A stretch of DNA of 64,000 nucleotides from Morchella semilibera. Taxonomy: Eukaryota; Ascomycota; Pezizomycetes; Pezizales; Morchellaceae. Under the pieces are notes generated by a model. The model was not told where the DNA came from. It saw nothing but the letters and a program-made list of their open reading frames with translations, and ran no database searches. Made by a program: the position numbers and the translations under genes. Position 1 is the stretch's first letter. Every line of letters starts with the position of its first letter. Below, one piece after another: positions 51,323 to 64,000 of this stretch. Location of the stretch: assembly GCA_009192285.1 (NCBI GenBank), contig WBVU01000004.1:2316001-2380000 (forward strand). Reading direction: 5' to 3'.

Positions 51323-52428
51323 ATGTCATTATCCATAACCAGCAGCTCCATCACCCCCGACTTTCTAAAAACCCTAACCTATCCGCGCCCCGACCTAAGT
51401 AATTGTATATTGCGCACCCCCCCACCATCCTCACCACCACCCCCGGCGCTGTCCCCGCGCCCCCCCGCATCCCTCGGCGCCCTCGACACCCTCCCCCTCG
51501 AACTCCTCCACGACATAATTCTCTCCCTCCCCCTTAGCGCGCTCAGCCCCCTCCTCGCCACCAGCTCAACCACCCATTCGCTGCTCCTCTCCAGCCCCGC
51601 CTACCGCAACCTCACCACCCATGCCGCCCACGCCCTACGCGCCTACTCGGCAACCGCGCTCGGCGACTCAGTCACCGTCTCCCAGCTCCTCGCAGCGCTG
51701 TGCGCAGAGAGCTGTGCTCACTGCGGCGACTTTGGCCCCTTCCTCTGGCTACTGGACTGCACAAGGTGCTGCTGGGCATGCATGACGCAGCACCCGGACC
51801 TGCTGCCGCTCACCCCCGAGGAGGCATGCGAGACATTCGGCATCCCACACCTGCAGATCCCCGTGCTGCGCAGCGTCCCAGGCGTCTATCGCACCTGGAA
51901 GGAGCTGTGCGTGGAACCCGAGTCCCGCCGTCTGGTGTCCAAGGCGGCGGCCAGGAGGGTCGCAGTAAAGGTCCATGGCGGGGCGAAGGGCTGGAAAGAT
52001 TCCTTTCTGCTGCTCCTGTTGCTGATACTGCTCGGGTGAGTAAGGGGGCGCTGCTGGACTCGAAGGACGCGGATGTGCGTAGGCATCTCGGCGTCATTCC
52101 GCTGCCGACGCTGGACCGCAAGGCTGGCCTTGTGGACCACGGCGTCTCATGTAAGGGGTGTACGAGCACGCTTCCCGTGGTTGCCTTGAGGCGTGAGGGC
52201 GCGCCCTGTATGCCGGTTAGGATTGGGAGTGGGTTGGAGGGCTTCGATGCGAGGAAGCGGGAGCTCGGGAGGATGTTCACGACCGAGGGATATCTGGCGC
52301 ACTATGAGGTGTGTGGAAGGGCCAGGGAGCTCTGGGAGCGGGAGTGGGAGTTTGACGACGAAGTCGACGACGAGGACGAAGAGGAGTGGGATATGGAGGA
52401 GGCGGATAGGAGATCGCCGTTTTTATGA
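51323..52428 (+). CDS. F-box protein with Cys-rich segment
   Basis: Exons 51323-51970 and 52045-52428, about 343 residues; the intron branch site is GCTGAT. A Pro-rich N-terminus is followed by an F-box at about 55-90 (LDTLPLELLHDIILSLPLSA). A Cys-rich segment CAHCGDFGPFLWLLDCTRCC then resembles a zinc-binding patch seen after the F-box in many fungal F-box proteins. The second exon has another Cys pair (VSCKGC) and an acidic tail (DDEVDDEDEEEW). Likely SCF adaptor with unknown substrate. Codon use is GC-rich. Reading through the intron instead would end at a TGA at 52037. Confidence 0.8.
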
Positions 52429-53854
52429 CCGCTGGGTTGGACATGGGCGTTACTGATGGTTTGGTAAACGTTGATGAGATGACGATTCCCTTTTTTTTTA
52501 TTTTTTTATTTTTTATTTATTGATATGGGCCCTTATTTATTGTTTATATAGTTTTTTTTTTTAAATTCTGGGCCGGTGTGTGTGTGTGTGCTGGGCATAT
52601 ATACATACACAGCCCACAGACATAATAATACTATTGATTTCCTCCTGGGCTTTCGTTTCATATATATACACCAGTTTTGGTGCGTGCGATCCCTGAATCC
52701 AGCGGTGTGAATAGATATATACCCCCAGACCTTTGGGCGTTGACTGATCTGAGATGTATCGCCCCAGCAGGCAGTGCAGGCGCGGGCAGTGCCCCCATCA
52801 ACCAAGAGGTGGGTCGTAGTAGTTGTAGTAGCCCACTTGAGGTTTCCTGATACGCAGTTGCAGGTGATATATGATATCCCCCGCCGCTCCCTGACATCCC
52901 AGAGCTCGAAGTATCCAGCCCGTAACACGGATGGTCCTGGTTATGTGTTTTGCAATGCCAATTTCAGGCCGGTCTTCCTCTCGATCCTTCTAGTGGAGGG
53001 TGCGTGCGTGGGGTATATGTTATCGAGCTCGAGCCCTGCGTGAATCGGGTGTGTCTCTCCCTCTCCGTCTGTAAGGTTCGGGCCTGGTATTGTCCGTATA
53101 GAGAATATCCCCCCCCCCCCACAGCCTTGTACACCTGGGGGGCCTTAAGGCAAGCCCTGGTATGGCTCCGGGGGTGCTGAATTGAACTTGGCCCTCTGGT
53201 AGGTGACGGGGTGTGGGCGAGGCGAGGGCTAGCTAGGTTTCTGGTGCCAGAATTGATAGATGATGGGATATGGGCCCCTCTAATAGGAAGTATGATTACT
53301 GAAAATATAGTAGTGAATTGATCCTATGATGATTATCCAAAGCGGATATCGATCGTCTTGACGAAACAAGGAAAAATATAAAACAAAGAGTGCTTTATCT
53401 CGATAAGGAAAGAATGAGACCAAATAAGGACCCCTCGAGACCTCTGGGGCTATGCAGACTATGCAGACATACATACTAGGTAAACACACCCTGAGACCAG
53501 TAGAGAAAAACAACACAATAAACAGAGAAATATACATCGAAACCCCTCCCCGGGCGGGCGTATATAATATATAATTATACAAGAAAGCTTGAAACAGTCG
53601 AGTGACAGCCCATGACACCAGCCCGTTACCCGGCCCCAAGCGGCGCTTTCCGCAGGGCCTCATGATTTCTTTTTTTTCTTTCGATCCACAACCCACAACT
53701 TTTTATATATTTTTATTTATTTACATCACCACTTCTTTCTCTCTCTCTATCTCCCGAATTAAAGGAAGGGACCTCTCACACACGCCCCTCCCGCAATAAT
53801 TGAAATCCCCCCCCCTCCCCCTCCTCCCCGTAACAGGAGCTCTATCCTCCAGCA
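52429..53854. other. Intergenic stretch
   Basis: T-rich 3' flank, then GC-rich DNA with open frames on both strands at 52533-53043 that lack a signal peptide or known domain. C-rich leader before the next gene. Confidence 0.45.
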
Positions 53855-56521
53855 ATGTCACTTCTCTCACGCCTCCCCCGTGCTAGACTCCCTAGCATCT
53901 GTCGTACTCCACCGCGACTCTTCTACTCGACCGAGCCATGGCGCCGCTTCTCAAAGTACATCCAGGTCTCGGAGGAGGTCCGGCAGGCGCTGGCCGAGGG
54001 GAAGCCGGTTGTTGCTCTTGAGAGTGCAATCATCACGCATGGTTCGTCTCAATTGGATTATATATATATATGGGGGGAAAAAGGATGTATAATGGTCTAG
54101 GGAGGGGGAAAAAAAAAGCTAATTGAAGTCGACGATAACAGGTCTGCCGTACCCAGACAATGTCAAGCTCGCCATACAGGTCGAGCAGGTCGTCCGCGAA
54201 ACCGGTGCCATCCCCGCCACCACCGGCGTCGTCAGTGGTGTCGCTAGAATCGGCCTGGACGCCTCCATAATCGAGGTACTCGGCAACTCGGGCCCCAAGA
54301 ACGTCCAGAAGGTCTCCCGCCGCGATATCCCCTGGATCATCGCAACTGTAAGTTCCCCCATCCCCCCCATCCCCCCGTACCCTCGAGGCCCTGTGTTTTT
54401 CAAGGGACTCAAATGGACATTCGACAGGGCTCCGAGAGCGGCGGCACCACCGTGGCCGGCACTATGATCCTCGCCCACCACGCCGGCATCAAAGTCTTTG
54501 GCACAGGCGGCATCGGCGGCGTCCACCGCGGCGCCGCAAACAGCATGGACATCTCAGCGGACCTGGCCGAGCTCGGGCGGACGCCCGTCGCCGTGGTCTG
54601 CTCGGGCCCCAAGCCCTTCCTCGACATTGAGCGCACGCTCGAGTATCTCGAGACGGTGGGCGTGCCGACAATCACGTTTGGCAAGAAGGGCGCCAACACC
54701 ACCGTCCCGCTCTTCTACAGCAGCGACAGCCGCTTCAAGGCCGAGATGGTGATCCAGACGTCCGAGGAGGCCGCAGGAATCGTATATGCCGCCACCGAGC
54801 TGGGCTTGGAGAGCGGCCAGCTCTTCATGAACCCCATCCCCGAACGCTTCCACATCAGTCACCTGGCAATGAAGAGCATCATTACCGGCGCCGTGACGCG
54901 GTGCCGCAAGAAGGGTATCACGGGGAAGGCCGTCACGCCATACACACTCGAGGTCATCCGCGACCAGACAAAGGGCGCCTCCGTCCTCGCAAACAAGGGC
55001 CTTGTCCTCAACAACGCACAGCGCGCTGCCGAGATTGCCATTGAATATGCTAAACTCAAGAATAAGTATGTTGGGGGGGGGGGGGTCCCTGGTTGGAGGG
55101 GAGGGGAGGGGTAATGATTAGTCTGCAACTTTTAACTAACACCCAAGCTACAGAACCATTACCTCCCACGTCTCCGCCCCCGCCGGGGTCTTTATACCTG
55201 GATCCGCCGTAGAAGCCTCCGACGAAGACGCCCCCGTCAAAACCGACATCGTAGTTATCGGCAGCGTCGCCATCGACCTCTCGTGCGACGCCACCACCAC
55301 GGTCCAACTAGCCACCTCCAACCCCTCCCGCATCGTCGAGTCCCTCGGCGGCGTCGCCCACAACGTCGCCACCGCCGCGCACTACACGGGCGCAAAGATC
55401 AAGCTGCTCTCGGCCGTCGGCAAGGACCTCGGCGGCGACTGGGCCCTGCAGCGCATAAAGATCAAGGGCTTGGACTCGACGGGCATCCAGCTCGTCGACG
55501 GGAAGAGCACCGCGCGCTACGTCGCCTTCAACAACGGGGACGGAGAGATGAACGTCGCGAGCGCCGACATGTCAATCATCGAGGGCCTCGACGCCGAGTG
55601 GCTCAGCGAGCGCATCGCGCGCGCTCAACCGAAATGGGTCTGCCTGGACGGAAACCTGCCGGCGGAGACAATCAGGAAGCTTGCTGGCGGAGAGTCGAAA
55701 AGGGAGATGAGCAGGAGTAGGTAGCCCAAGAGAAAAAGGGGGAGGGTTTGTGTTTGATACTGACGGCGACCGGGGGGCGGGGGGCATAGTTGCATTTGAG
55801 CCCACATCCGTGGAGAAGGCTGTCAGGCTTATCCAGCGACGCATGCGCCTCTTCCCAAAGACCCGAATTGCCCTCGTCACCCCCAACGAACTCGAACTGG
55901 CCAGCCTCTTCGCCGCCGCAAAGGAGAAGGAGCTCTTCGAGGCCTCCAAATGGTTCGAAATGATTGACGAGCTCAACGTCAACTCCACCTTCAAAAACGG
56001 TACCCTCCCCCCCCTCGTCCTAAGTTAACTACACTAATCCACCCACAGAAGTCGAAGCGCTCGGCCATAAAGCCGGCATTGACCTGCGCGGCTCCGGAAT
56101 CCTACAGCAGGCCATACACCTGGCCCCCTATCTCCCCCGCCAACTGATCAAGCTCGGCGCGCGCGGCGTCCTCAGCGTGCGCCTAATGGAGGGCAACAGC
56201 GACACCAGCTACCTAGACCCCGCGCCCGTCGTGACGCGCGGGGGGAGCTCGTCCTACAAGCTCGTGGTGCAGCACTTCCCCGCCGAGAAGCCGAGCGCGG
56301 TCGTCAGCGTCAACGGCGTGGGCGACACCTTCCTCGGCGTCTTCCTGGGCGAGTACATCAAGGGCAAGGACTGGGAGAATGCCGTCCACAAGGCGCAGAA
56401 GGCGGCCGTGTTGACGCTCGCGAGCAGGGAGAGTGTCTCGCCCGACATCGAGGCAAAGAAGAAGACGTATTCAAAGGTGCAAGGAAAAGGGGTGACCCCG
56501 TACATAAGGATTGGGGCTTGA
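53855..56521 (+). CDS. Bifunctional pseudouridine-5'-phosphate glycosidase / pseudouridine kinase
   Basis: One polypeptide with both steps of pseudouridine breakdown. The C-terminal PfkB-family kinase phosphorylates pseudouridine, and the N-terminal PsuG/IndA domain splits the phosphate to uracil and ribose-5-phosphate. Exons 53855-54041, 54142-54347, 54428-55065, 55148-55716, 55790-55999 and 56049-56521 give 760 residues with consistent phases. The PsuG part (about 40-345) shows VALESAIITHGLPYP, SESGGTTVAGTM and GTGGIGGVHRGAANSMD. The kinase part (about 375-755) shows VIGSVAIDL, RIVESLGGVAHNVATAA, TPNELELASLF and the catalytic NGVGDTFLG. The N-terminus MSLLSRLPRARLPSICRTPP is Arg-rich and acid-free, so mitochondrial import is likely. 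The same fusion order is known in fission yeast. Confidence 0.95.
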
Positions 56522-57648
<1,127 letters not shown>

Positions 57649-59217
57649 ACTTTCCTTTTGTTGTTTCTTCCGCATCCTCCTTCCCCCCCCTCCTTTCTCG
57701 AGAGGGACGGGAGGGGGGATTTGTTATAAAAAATTGGGATCTGGGTTGTACCATTCGTCAGCAAAAATTTAAAGAAAAAAAAAATTACAAAAAAACGAAT
57801 GGTGTTTTCTCTTTCTTTACGTGCATACAAAACCAGTCCAGACAGCCCAGACAATCCAGACAGATCCAGATATACCGACTAGCATCCTCCGAAGAAAGAG
57901 AGAGAAAAGAGTACGATGGGAGGAATCCAAGGGAAAGCCATATATGGAAATGGAGGCCAAAAAAGAAAGAGAGCAGACAGGCATATTGGGATGCTTTGGT
58001 GGAGAGAGAGAAAGGGCAGTGGAGAGAGTGGAGATGTATGGATGGGCAAATGGTGCTGAGATATGAGACCTTTGTTTTTTCTCTCCATCCCATGTATTAT
58101 AAGCTCTCCCCACCTCCCCCCATCCCAAGTATGATGTAAATCGTCCCAAACTCACAGCTTTGTGTCTGTCTGTTTCTCTCAAATTCAAAGTCCGTTACTC
58201 CTCTCCATTCTTCTTTAGATCGCCAAGGTCCTCGGTCGTCTGTTGATAAAAGAGTTTGCGAAATGAAGCCGTAAAGGTGGGCTGGTTGATCGGCTTTGGA
58301 GGGCTTCTGGTAGGGTTTTTATATCTATGCATCTGCTTGACGCGTCCCTCCCTCGCTTTGAAGCCGCCCTAGAGATCCTTGGAGCCGCGAGTGCAGAACG
58401 TTTTAAAGCCAGGACTAAAATCCATAACCTAATACGTCCCCGCCCCAATCGGTCACGAGTGAGACTGTATGAACATGGCGAATGACCCTTCTGCTCATTT
58501 AATACTATTTCTTCCAAACTCCACATAGACCCCAATCCAACAGAAAGGGGAGAAAAGAATTAATTCCTAACTATGTCCACTCTCCACTAGGGATGATGTG
58601 CCCACCCGTTCAACACATTACCGCCACTTCGGCCGTTCCTAATCAAAAACAAAAACGCGCCATCCATCCAACCAAGGTATATAATACGCACATTCGCAAG
58701 ATAAAAGTAAAGGGCCGTTCATCGTGAAACTCGTAACGAGAGGCCTCCCCAAAACACAGAAAATAGATAGAGAAAATAAGGCCACAGAAAGAAAAGACCC
58801 CACCCCAACCATACCAAGCCAATTACAAAAGAAAGAACGAGTGACTATCCATGATTAACTAACCACCGAAAGGGGGAGTAACGAGAGAAGAAAAAAAAAA
58901 TGAAACAAACTCTATGACCATCCGTTAAAATTACCCCAACTTAATTAGGCCGTAAAACAGATGAAAGGATTCAAAGGAGAAGGAATAGAAATTGACAAAG
59001 AAAAAAAGGGAATAAAAATAATGAAAGTTTTACTTTTGCCTGCCAACACCTACCATTTTCCAACCCGATACCATGTACCCATATCAAATTTCAGTTTCTT
59101 TTTTGTGTTTCTCCTTGCTATGTCCAGTTAATCCGTTTTCCAGTGGCTAGTCAACGATTCTCCTCCGTCATTGTCCCCATGCTTCAGCTCAAAGGCATAC
59201 AACACCACTTGCAAATG
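57649..59217. other. Spacer between convergent RPS30 and ICE2-like genes
   Basis: Purine- and pyrimidine-rich blocks (A tract near 57775, GAGAGA near 57900 and 58000). No recognisable gene on either strand. Confidence 0.5.
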
Positions 59218-60585
59218 TTAGCTTCTTAGGTTCACTCCACCAATTGGAAGAGTCTTACTAGTAGCGCCGATATTGACCCATCTCCACACCTGACCTCCTG
59301 CCGGCATCCCCCCTTCCCAGCTCCCAGCTCCTACACCCGCATCTCCACCGGCAATCTCAAGATGCTGCATCAATAGATGCGTGTACACACTAACAAGAAT
59401 GCACGGACTATACCAGCCAAGAATCCTTGACATTGCTTCCCCACCTCTCACACTTGCACTGTTCTCATCCCTTACCGCTGGGATAATCCTCGTCGAGGCA
59501 TAAAACACAAACAGTCTATATGCGAGCGAGATCACTACAGATGGTGTAATTGTTGCAACAGCGCTAATGCCGAATGATGCGATTTGTCGCAGGAACCCGG
59601 GAAGGTAGGAGGACAGCGAGGCTACAATAGAGCTATAAGATGCCATTATAAGAGGTGGGAACGGCGGGAAGTCGGGTTTTCCAGGAGGCGCAGCGTCGGC
59701 GATATCTGGGGATGATGGTTTGTAATCCGTAAAGATTTGGTACAGGCAGAGAACTATGTATGAGAACTGAGAAATAAAGTGAATATGCTAGGCGTCATGG
59801 AATAAAGCTTTGACTTCTATTGGAGACTTACTAAAAGGGAAGACTCGATGGGGTTTCCTCTACCCGAGCCGATTCCATAGGCGCACAAGAAGATGGCACA
59901 CGTAACTGCTACACCAATAAGCGAAGCATCGATATTACCGATTTCCGGGAAAGTCGTGATTCTCCAAAGGAAGTAGACAGATGAGGAGATGACAGAGCCC
60001 GACATAACCAATAGTGCAATCTAAATCCCTAATCAGCACCACCCCAGACGCCGTGAGGATAGCGGAGGAAATCCTTACCATCCAACTATCCGACTTATTC
60101 CTATTAACTAGCCATCTTGAAATCTGGCCCACCGCCTGGATAACTAACAAGCTACAAAACCCTTCGCATAGCTGAAACACCGGTGTTGAGAATGTGAGAA
60201 AATTATCCCAAGGGACGATGCTCAGCTTATCCACCCACGATGGGTTCCAACTCTCGTCGTGAACGTAACCCGCACTTTTGTTCCCATCACCTTCGTTGTC
60301 TGAAAACTTATAGAGCGCGTAGATAAGTAGTCCTGGGATAATGATCAAATGCTGAACTAGCCCCATAGCAGGTAGCAACACGCGCATACCCCTCCAGCAG
60401 GGCGAGTTTGGTGTGAGCATTCGTACAGTGGAGAGTAGAAAGTAGACTATTGTGAGGGAGAGGCTGTATGTAAGACCGCAGTCACGGCCACCAACATCAA
60501 AGGCTATCGGTATGAATAGGATAATGAGTGACAGGAAGATGAAACCTGCCAAAACCCGCATGAGGTGCAGTAAGAAGCTCGGCAT
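59218..60585 (-). CDS. ICE2: ICE2-like ER membrane protein
   Basis: Multi-pass ER membrane protein; in yeast Ice2 acts in cortical ER inheritance and lipid supply to the ER. Exons 60585-60079, 60020-59832 and 59766-59218 give 414 residues, somewhat shorter than yeast Ice2. Many hydrophobic helices are seen (FIFLSLIILFIPIAF, HLIIIPGLLIYALY, ASLIGVAVTCAIFLCAYGI, and others). Family-like features are AFDVGGRDCGLTYSLSL near the N-terminus and QVWRWVNIGAT near the C-terminus. The cytosolic stretch FTDYKPSSPDIAD..PPFPPL separates helices in the last exon. Assignment is by overall resemblance from memory, so moderately sure. Confidence 0.75.
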
Positions 60586-62151
60586 CGGAAAGGTGGCTTT
60601 ACTATTGGTCGAGTAATGATATTGAGAGGGAGCTTAGGGTCAACCGCTGTATTCGAGCAGCGGTGGACCTGGTGGTTGGGAGTGGTGAAGCCGTCGGAGG
60701 CGCGTGTTTGTGAGCTGGTGGAGATCCACGGTGGACCGAGATGAGGTATCTAGATGAGATGAGATGCGGGGGGGAGGGGGACGGCGGCAGCGAAAGCTCG
60801 AGTAGTAGCCTCAGTAATTAATGAATGGGTGATGTTAGTACTAGTACTGTACGTATTTGAAAGTTAGAAGTTAGAGGTGAGGTTGTCGATAAGGTAGGTA
60901 GTTGTCTCAGTTGAGTGGGCGGAGTGGGGGTGGCCTCTGCCTGACTGAACAGATGTGTGAGATATGAGTGGCTGTTGAAGACTGACAGTCTGAATGGACA
61001 AAATAAAAGGCACAAAGCACCTGTCAGTTACTATTCACCTCGTGAAAAACTTCCCTTCGCAGCCAAAAGCTTTAATACAGTGAATGCCGTTTATCTATCT
61101 ATATAACAAGCCTTGCGCAGGGGGAAAATTCAAGAGCGACTGCGGGCAGCGGGCAGTCACAGCAGCAACGTTTGTGACTGATGATGACCACACAAAAAGT
61201 AATATGCCGTAACAAGTGGAGGGAAAGGGTGATAAGTGATCAGGAACCGAATATGTTTCCAGCAAAAGAACCCCACTGGTCTCTCCACAAATGGAGCACG
61301 CGAGATGATTTGGATTGGCGGGACTAGACAGGACAAGCAGGTCAAGAGAAGATGATCTTCCGTGACTGTCCGTCCACATGCAGTCAGTCGTAATTACAAG
61401 AATTCAGGGAAATCCGAAATTCTACTCTATCTGAGAGGGCCGGGGTACAAATACACGTAATAATAAAAAATAAAAACTCCCCTGCTATTTTGCCAAGTGA
61501 CACCTATGGCCAGATAAGGCTTGGATCCTCGATAGATTAAGCATCTTGATAAGACATGTTCATTGTTAACTGTACCTACATGTACCCACCTACAGTACGA
61601 CCCTCTGCCCACACGTACTCTAAAGTAGAGTGTGTACCTATAAAATTTAGTACTTGTACATATACATGTAATGATACATGTATTCTTCCATCTCTGCACA
61701 ACAAGTACGTAGGCTGGACCGTACTAGGTAATAGGTACATGTAGGATGTACTTTATATAGATTTAATTATACTACATGAATTTCGATACCTCAAATTCAT
61801 TGTATATAAAGTCTGTTACACTGTGTGACTACTACCACATCAACTACGAGGTTATTCGACAGGAGACGCTTCTTTAATGTCTAGTAGTGTGACCCAAAAG
61901 ACCATCAACTCTTGGCGCCAAGTTCGTATCTTTCAGGGTTGATTGACAGCGGAACCTAAATTCTAACTTCAACTCTTAAACTCAAACAACTCCTCTGGCT
62001 GTGAGAACCTACCCTACCTCACATCGTTCATAGATCCTTACATGTATTACTCGTGGACGATTAGAGCCTAATTACCGCCTTAATTAATGCCAACTCGTAG
62101 CACCAAATTTCCAATACATGTAGTAAGAACATCATCAGCAAACTCAACTTA
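60586..62151. other. Intergenic stretch rich in TACATGTA
   Basis: ICE2-like promoter, then gene-free DNA with TACATGTA at 61577, 61663, 61675, 61736, 62039 and 62115. Confidence 0.5.
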
Positions 62152-62521
62152 TGACTGGAGTCTCCCAGTAGTCTCCCGGGTCTCCTGAGAGTCTCCTGAG
62201 ACTCCTGGATATTTTTTAAGTCTCCTGAGGCTCAGGAGACATCAGGAGACAAATCAAGTCTTGCTGATGATGTAGATTGCAGACCTGCCCAAATGTCGTT
62301 CCAAAGATTCTTATAAACAACTCCATATAGTAGATTACAACCACCCGGTAGGACAAACTAGATTCAGGGCCGATATTCCTTTTAAGTACATGCACTCCAC
62401 ACACATCAGCAAGACTTCATTTGTCTCCTGATGTCTCCTGAGCCTCAGGAGACTCAAAAAATACCCAAGAGTCTCAGGAGACTCTCAGGAGACCTGGGAG
62501 ACTGTTGGGAGACTCCAGTCA
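62152..62521. mobile_element. 370-bp MITE with long terminal inverted repeats
   Basis: Ends TGACTGGAGTCTCCC and GGGAGACTCCAGTCA. The inverted arms are 118 bp (62152-62269 against about 62404-62521) and differ at roughly ten positions. Arms are built from repeats of GTCTCC(T)GAG, with a perfect inner palindrome GTCTCCTGAG-G-CTCAGGAGAC. The central 135 bp are unique and non-coding. No clear target-site duplication, so the superfamily is unknown. Confidence 0.88.
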
Positions 62522-62550
62522 CAATATCACGGCGTGGAACATGCTTGCAA

Positions 62551-63044
62551 TGTTGCGGGAAGAAGGATTAGTCAGGGTTTTCTATAAGGTTCTATGGGTT
62601 TCGGCTGCAGGATGTTATGAGGTAATGGTGCGTATGTATTGGTAATCGAAGGATTTCCTTTAGGTTCTATGGGATTCTATGGGATGAGTCAGCGAAGGAT
62701 GGCCAGGGCTATATATAGGGATCTCTTTCTCTCGTTTGTAGAGTTTTCCTTTCTTTCCTTTCTTCTTCACGCAACCTTCCTGTCCCTTTAGTCGATACTG
62801 TACTTTAGGATCTCTGGTCTCGATTACAAAACCCCTCCGGGGATCTCGCTCTATCTCCATAGTCCCCGTAACCCTTATTGCCTCGTGTCCCCGCTCTTGG
62901 TTATTCCCGTACCCCTCACCCTACTCATCTCGCCTCGCTTCGCTCTGCTTTCCCGCCTCGGTTGTGTACCTTGGCACCTCTGACTACGCCCTCGCCTCGC
63001 TCCGTGATACTAAGGTTGCGTCTCCAACGCCAACCTACACAACA
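62551..63044 (+). repeat. Candidate 5' LTR of the gypsy element
   Basis: Begins TGTTG and ends CAACA, a 5-bp inverted terminus of the usual TG..CA type. It contains a TATA box CTATATATA at 62709-62717 and ends 38 bp before the gag ATG. The partner LTR is outside the window, so borders are unproven. Confidence 0.5.
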
Positions 63045-63082
63045 ACCCTCCCCTAGGATCCCACCATAGAAACCCTGTTACC

Positions 63083-64000
63083 ATGTCGCAAGAAGCTCAG
63101 ATGACGGACCCGGAAGAGATTAACTATCAGCAACTAGTAACGGATATGGATGGTTTCGTTACCAGTTACCCCAATGTCCCCCCCGGAGCCACCGACGAAG
63201 CCAAAAAAATGCATAAGTTAATGCATGACGCCACCCATGCCGTCCACACTCTCCTGTCAGAACTTGATGACATTACCGAAGAAGCCAAAGAAGCAACTAA
63301 GGAATGGCAAACAAGAGTGTCGGAACAAGGAAGGGAGAACCAAGACCTGGAGAAACAGATAGCTGACCTGAAAGGGGAAGTCACCCGCCTCCAAGCCGCA
63401 GTCACCCAAGCAAACCACGCAACCCAAGAAGCAGAAGCTGCCCTGGCAGCCCAAATTGCTTTGCCCCCTCCTCCAGTTGAACCTATTGTACCACCACCAC
63501 CACCTCCAAGGCGACCCAATCGTTTCTTGCAAGGCTTCGCCCCCGTCCCCGAACCTCGTGTGGAAAAATCAGAGAAGCTTCCCGACCCGGAGAAATACCG
63601 TGGAAACAGGAAGGGACTACCACAGTTCCAAAATATGTTGAAGCTCAAGCTCTTGGGCAATGCCGACCGGTACCCCACCCTCCAGAACCAACTAACCTAT
63701 GCCATCTCTCGCTTGGAAGGCGCCGCCGCCGACCAATTTATGCCATATATTACCACTACCGGGATCAACCTTTCCTCCATGGAAAGGTTCTTTGAAATTT
63801 TGAACACAGCATTCGGGGACCCAGACCAGGTAGGTACTGCCCGTCGTGCTCTTAGGAGAATAGGCAACTCAACCGTCCCTTCTCGGAATACTTTGCCGAA
63901 TTCCAGCGCTACGCTGCAGAGGCTGGTATGGGAGAAACCGCCAATGTGGAAGCCCTCATGGAAGGCCTGAGCGAGGAACTCACCAAACTCATGGTGCACG
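63083..64000 (+). mobile_element. Ty3/gypsy retrotransposon gag, frame-broken, 3' end beyond window
   Basis: Gag of a fungal Ty3/gypsy element. The N-terminal part is a Glu/Gln-rich coiled coil, followed by a Pro-rich linker (PPPPVEPIVPPPPPPRR). The capsid-like domain begins near LPDPEKYRGNRKGLPQF and includes LLGNADRYPTLQNQLTYAIS and FFEILNTAFGDPDQVG. Near 63860 the family-like reading shifts by one base: the original frame runs to a stop at 63971, while the family-like sequence (SEYFAEFQRYAAEAG) continues in another frame. This copy is therefore probably dead as a protein source, unless it is a sequencing slip. Protease, reverse transcriptase and integrase would lie to the right. Confidence 0.85.

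Noticed and set aside
52533-52928. Possible small Cys-containing protein on the minus strand
   Set aside because: Has several Cys and a Thr run but no signal peptide or convincing start, and the opposite strand is also open.

Overview
This window is nuclear DNA of a filamentous ascomycete. The evidence is short spliceosomal introns (about 48-100 bp, GT..AG, CTAAC/CTGAC-like branch sites), a fungal gene set and fungal transposon relics. A Myb-like protein of a style I associate with Pezizales, plus long MITE-rich spacers, suggests Pezizomycetes (truffle, morel and relatives); this placement is an inference.

Left part (1-20 kb) is gene-poor. It holds the 5' part of a cellobiose-dehydrogenase-like secreted haemoflavoprotein running off the left edge, a tRNA-Cys between two copies of a short fold-back element, a five-exon Myb-like gene with an internal 57-bp duplication, and a small F-box gene.

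Middle part (17-42 kb) holds HRD1 (ER-associated degradation ubiquitin ligase), the mitochondrial aspartate/glutamate carrier AGC1, an F-box/ankyrin gene beside two 9-bp minisatellites, a six-exon SAT4/rhodopsin-like membrane protein, a seven-exon STE6-type ABC exporter, and a convergent 4'-phosphopantetheinyl transferase.

Right part (42-61 kb) is denser: a C2H2 zinc-finger gene, the mitochondrial helicase IRC3 (with a pogo-like MITE inside one intron) divergent from RPB6, an F-box gene with a Cys-rich segment, a fused pseudouridine glycosidase/pseudouridine kinase, ribosomal protein eS30 and an ICE2-like ER membrane protein. The right edge (62-64 kb) is mobile: a 370-bp MITE with 118-bp inverted repeats, then a candidate LTR and the gag of a Ty3/gypsy element with a frame break.

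No biosynthetic cluster or operon-like logic is visible; most genes are housekeeping. The most unusual whole-window signal is the palindrome TACATGTA. I counted 36 copies by eye, none inside an exon I modelled, against one or two expected from base composition. Exon models were built by hand from reading-frame phase, splice sites and family alignment from memory; no search was run.
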